Of a stretch of 7,634 nucleotides of DNA, positions 5,943 through 7,634 are shown piece by piece. The DNA comes from Lentisphaeria bacterium (lineage in GTDB: Bacteria > Verrucomicrobiota > Lentisphaeria > Victivallales > UBA1829), in assembly GCA_017504325.1 (NCBI GenBank), contig JAFVRL010000017.1:1-7634 (forward strand). The letters run 5' to 3'. How positions within the stretch are numbered: the first letter of the stretch is position 1; every line of letters begins with the position of its first letter. The position numbers and the translations under genes are program-made. The notes under the pieces are model-generated. The model ran no database searches. It saw only the letters and a list, made by a program, of their open reading frames with translations, and was not told the origin of the DNA.

Positions 5943-6335
5943 ATGGAAGAAAACAAAGAAAAGATCAATGCAAATTGCTGCAGCGGAGAAGAAAAAGAAA
6001 AATGTGAATGCAAAAAATTTTCTCTCCCGGAAAAGTATTTTGAAGTGATGCCGGCAGCGGATATTGCCGATGATGAAAACGGTGCAGAACTTTTCCTGGA
6101 AGTACCCGGTGCCAACGCCGGTACTGTGAATGTGGAAGTGAAGGATCGCATCCTTTCCATCACTGCGGCAAGTACTCTTTACCGTCACAGTGTTCCTGTG
6201 GTATATAAAAGGGATTTCCGGCTTTCGGATGCTGTGGAGATCTCCGGCATCGGTGCTGTGACCAAAGATGGACTTCTTACCATCACACTTCCCAAATCGG
6301 AACGGGCAAAGGTGCATCGCATTCCGGTGCGTTGA
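5943..6335 (+). CDS. Small heat-shock protein (Hsp20 family) with N-terminal cysteine cluster
   Basis: The product has 130 residues; GAAAGGAG at 5927-5934 lies eight bases before the ATG. The short N-terminal arm is charged and contains C12-C13 and C21-E-C23. The alpha-crystallin domain starts at MPAADIADDENG (36-47), the counterpart of the usual 'PpvDIyEtdd', continues with LFLEVPGANAGTVNVEV (PGA in place of PGv) and ends with DGLLTITLPK (109-118, GLL for GVL). The C-terminal I127-P-V129 is an IxI/V docking motif. The loop between the central strands is shorter than in the first protein. Paired unequal Hsp20 proteins in one operon resemble IbpA/IbpB, which co-assemble; a hetero-oligomer is plausible here. 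Expression probably comes from the sigma-54 promoter upstream of the first gene, with no break between them. Confidence 0.88.
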   Translation: MEENKEKINANCCSGEEKEKCECKKFSLPEKYFEVMPAADIADDENGAELFLEVPGANAGTVNVEVKDRILSITAASTLYRHSVPVVYKRDFRLSDAVEISGIGAVTKDGLLTITLPKSERAKVHRIPVR

Positions 6336-6352
6336 CAGAGACCTGTTTGACG

Positions 6353-6407
6353 ACAGCAAATAACAGACTGCTGCATATTCCTATGGGTATGCAGCAGTTT
6401 TTGCTGT
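6353..6407 (+). terminator. Strong terminator after the heat-shock operon
   Basis: ACTGCTGCATA (6367-6377) pairs perfectly with TATGCAGCAGT (6388-6398), and the T-run covers 6398-6402. ACAGCAAA (6353-6360) can additionally pair with TTTGCTGT (6400-6407), extending the structure across the T-tract. It begins 17 bases after the stop of the second Hsp20 gene. Confidence 0.9.
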
Positions 6408-6620
6408 ATGGAAATACCATGCTTCTGTCTGCTTATCCGGAATATTGTAAAAAGAGTTTCTTTGCCGGTGAAACTTCTTTTTCAGTCTTTTTACTCACAC
6501 TTTTCATAAGATCATGAAATTGTGTAAATAGGGGAATTTTTTCTTCAGTGAGCTGAAAATAAGGGTAAAATCAGGTAAAAAAGCATTTTTTTTTGTTTTT
6601 TTTATGGATTTTTGTTATTT
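6408..6620. other. AT-rich non-coding spacer with homopolymer T-tracts
   Basis: No convincing gene lies here; a short + strand open frame crossing it starts with TTG inside the preceding terminator region and has no Shine-Dalgarno. An imperfect dyad occurs at 6497-6525 (ACAC/GTGT outside TTTCAT/ATGAAA). A T9-G-T8 tract at 6586-6603 sits just upstream of the next promoter and may act as an UP element or bent DNA. Confidence 0.5.
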
Positions 6621-6649
6621 TTGAGTTGATTTTGTTTCCTGTATATGAT
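6621..6649 (+). promoter_or_regulatory. Sigma-70-type promoter of the 67-aa gene
   Basis: TTGAGT (6621-6626) and TATGAT (6644-6649) are separated by the ideal 17 bases; the -10 matches the consensus at five of six positions and the -35 at four. T-rich sequence upstream could act as an UP element. The start would be near 6656, leaving a leader of about 50 bases with no obvious structure. Confidence 0.65.
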
Positions 6650-6706
6650 ACAGTTAAGTAACCGAGGGATCCAAAACCTTTAACCGTAAACAAAAAGGAG
6701 TGTCGC

Positions 6707-6910
6707 ATGAAATTTTACAATGTGAAGAAAAAAGCTTCCGTCACCATCAAAGATTCTGAATGCACAAAGGTCGTCTACAGAAAAGAAACCAGCAAAGGTG
6801 TGCAGGAACGCTATGCTGCAAGAGCTGTTGACAAAGATGGTATGAAACTTACCAAGTTCCTCTCCAAAGCAGATTTTGATGCTCTTAAATGCAAAGAAGT
6901 CAAAGCCTGA
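6707..6910 (+). CDS. Small, highly basic protein of unknown function
   Basis: The product has 67 residues; AAAGGAG (6694-6700) lies six bases before the ATG. I do not recognise the family. It contains 15 lysines and 3 arginines against 9 acidic residues, so it is strongly basic. It has no signal peptide or membrane segment and should be cytoplasmic. Alternating residues in the first 50 positions (KFYNVKKKASVTI, TKVVYRK, RYAARAVD) suggest a small beta-sheet domain, followed by a helix near SKADFDALKCKEV. Cysteines are at 19 and 62. It has its own near-consensus promoter, an excellent Shine-Dalgarno and a strong terminator, the arrangement of a highly expressed single gene. The charge and size would suit a nucleic-acid- or ribosome-associated protein, but nothing proves that. 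Confidence 0.8.
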   Translation: MKFYNVKKKASVTIKDSECTKVVYRKETSKGVQERYAARAVDKDGMKLTKFLSKADFDALKCKEVKA

Positions 6911-6930
6911 TCTTTGATTCTTTTGACGGA

Positions 6931-6957
6931 AAACCCCGGTTCATCCGGGGTTTTTTT
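6931..6957. terminator. Shared terminator between the 67-aa gene and the convergent AraC-type gene
   Basis: CCCCGG (6934-6939) pairs with CCGGGG (6945-6950) around the loop TTCAT; seven T residues follow at 6951-6957 on the + strand. Three A residues (6931-6933) before the left arm give a short T-run on the - strand, so it may also end the opposite transcript, though more weakly. The stop codon of the AraC-type gene lies in the hairpin loop and first stem base. Confidence 0.9.
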
Positions 6958-7634
6958 GTGCCTTGAAGACAGATGCCTTTTTTCTGTATTGCCCCGGCGT
7001 ACAGGAAAACTGTTTTTTGAACTGTCTTGTGAAAAGCGGGATATTTTCGATTCCGCAAAGGCGGGCGATCTCATTGATGGGCATGGTCGTATTTGCCAGA
7101 TACCAGCAACCTTTGTTGAGTTTCAAGGTGATGAGATAGGCTATGGGGGTGGTATCGTATCTTTCCCGGAAAAGTTTTGTCAAAGCATACTTTGTTGTAT
7201 GGAACTCATTGAGGATACTTTTCAGATCTTTATATTTTTCCGGCGAAATGGATAAAGTATGGGGAATGGCGGTAAATGTATCCGGGATATGGATAAGTCC
7301 GTTTTCCAGAACAAAAAAGTCATAGACAAGTTTATAAATATTGCTGGAAATATCACTGGAAAGAAATTTTCCGTTTTCAAGGATGAGATCAAGAATGGAT
7401 TTATAAATACTTTTCACCCGTTCCGGATGTTTGCTGTGGCAGATAAAAAATCCCTCTTCGGAAAAATTGAGGAAATGCTGAAGAAGGCGGTTGGTTTTTA
7501 TGGTAAGATATTTTTTCACCATGGGAACATTTTTCTGTGACTGCATCCTTATGGTAATAATATCTGTTTTGTAAAAGAGCAGATCATTTTCATGCAAATG
7601 AAATGATTTTTCTCCGAAAGAAACCGATAATTGC
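6941..7634 (-). CDS. AraC-family transcriptional regulator (5' end outside window)
   Basis: The frame is open to the right edge, giving 230 visible residues. The first possible start inside, TTG at 7597, is better read as an internal Leu codon: the residues before it (QLSVSFGEKSFH) continue into LHENDLLFYKT, matching the cupin-like sensor domain ('g...y.l..GDlllip') of AraC proteins. A linker of about 100 residues leads to the C-terminal DNA-binding domain of about 100 residues. The first helix-turn-helix includes LNEFHTTKYALTKLFRERYDTTPIAYL. After LKLNKGCWYLANTTMP the second begins INEIARLCGI, and the domain closes with FTRQFKKQFSCTPGQYRKK, the classic AraC signature. Full-length members are usually about 280-300 residues, so some 50 are missing. 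It probably binds a small ligand and activates target genes not visible here. It converges on the 67-aa gene and ends within the shared terminator. Confidence 0.9.
   Translation of the reverse strand, partial: QLSVSFGEKSFHLHENDLLFYKTDIITIRMQSQKNVPMVKKYLTIKTNRLLQHFLNFSEEGFFICHSKHPERVKSIYKSILDLILENGKFLSSDISSNIYKLVYDFFVLENGLIHIPDTFTAIPHTLSISPEKYKDLKSILNEFHTTKYALTKLFRERYDTTPIAYLITLKLNKGCWYLANTTMPINEIARLCGIENIPLFTRQFKKQFSCTPGQYRKKASVFKAQKNPG

Noticed and set aside
5681..6359. Overlapping - strand open frames of about 155-160 codons across the Hsp20 genes.
   Set aside because: Their Phe/Ser-rich translations are the antisense of the Lys/Glu-rich Hsp20 coding sequence, and there is no Shine-Dalgarno or known motif.
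6332..6517. A 61-codon + strand open frame after the second Hsp20 gene.
   Set aside because: It starts with TTG, lacks a convincing Shine-Dalgarno and runs straight through the strong terminator hairpin.
6914..7255. A 113-codon + strand open frame in the right part of the window.
   Set aside because: It is antisense to the AraC-type gene, whose DNA-binding signature is unmistakable, and it contains the terminator.
1..7634. CRISPR arrays, tRNA or rRNA genes, insertion sequences, phage attachment sites.
   Set aside because: I saw no regularly spaced repeats, cloverleaf sequence, rRNA-like sequence, transposase or integrase. The only exact direct repeat of note is the twin palindrome upstream of the Hsp20 operon.

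Overview
The window comes from a Gram-negative bacterium with an outer membrane: it encodes two secretin-family outer-membrane proteins and two predicted lipoproteins. A textbook -24/-12 promoter implies the genome encodes sigma-54. Base composition is moderate, Shine-Dalgarno sequences are strong, and intrinsic terminators are frequent. The gene set has the feel of a PVC-superphylum genome, perhaps Lentisphaerota, but that placement is an impression and not proven here.

Layout from left to right. (1) At 1-587 is the tail of a possible upstream gene and a small lipoprotein gene. (2) At 588-707 is a leader with a long terminator-like hairpin just ahead of the next Shine-Dalgarno. (3) At 708-4489 are two adjacent secretin-like genes two bases apart: the first has an ordinary signal peptide and the second a lipoprotein signal. 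They are diverged relatives and probably co-translated. (4) A perfect 13-bp hairpin (4500-4531) leads into a cysteine-rich MarR-type regulator (4556-5089), closed by a terminator. (5) A 342-bp regulatory region (5090-5431) holds two identical palindromic sites 46 bp apart and a perfect-looking sigma-54 promoter. (6) Two small heat-shock proteins (Hsp20 family) follow at 5432-6335, both with unusual CxxC/CxC/CC cysteine clusters, and end in a strong terminator. (7) A 67-aa, very basic unknown protein (6707-6910) has its own sigma-70-type promoter and terminator. (8) Convergent to it is an AraC-family regulator that runs off the right edge; its 3' end is built into the shared terminator.

The most interesting unit is the small heat-shock operon. 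Twin operator or enhancer palindromes about 150 and 195 bp upstream of the predicted start, plus a -24/-12 promoter, suggest control by an enhancer-binding activator. The gene products carry cysteine clusters that could bind metal or sense redox state. Lying beside secretin genes, the operon invites comparison with the sigma-54-dependent phage-shock response, which mislocalised secretins trigger in enterobacteria; that link is inference. No activator gene lies in the window.
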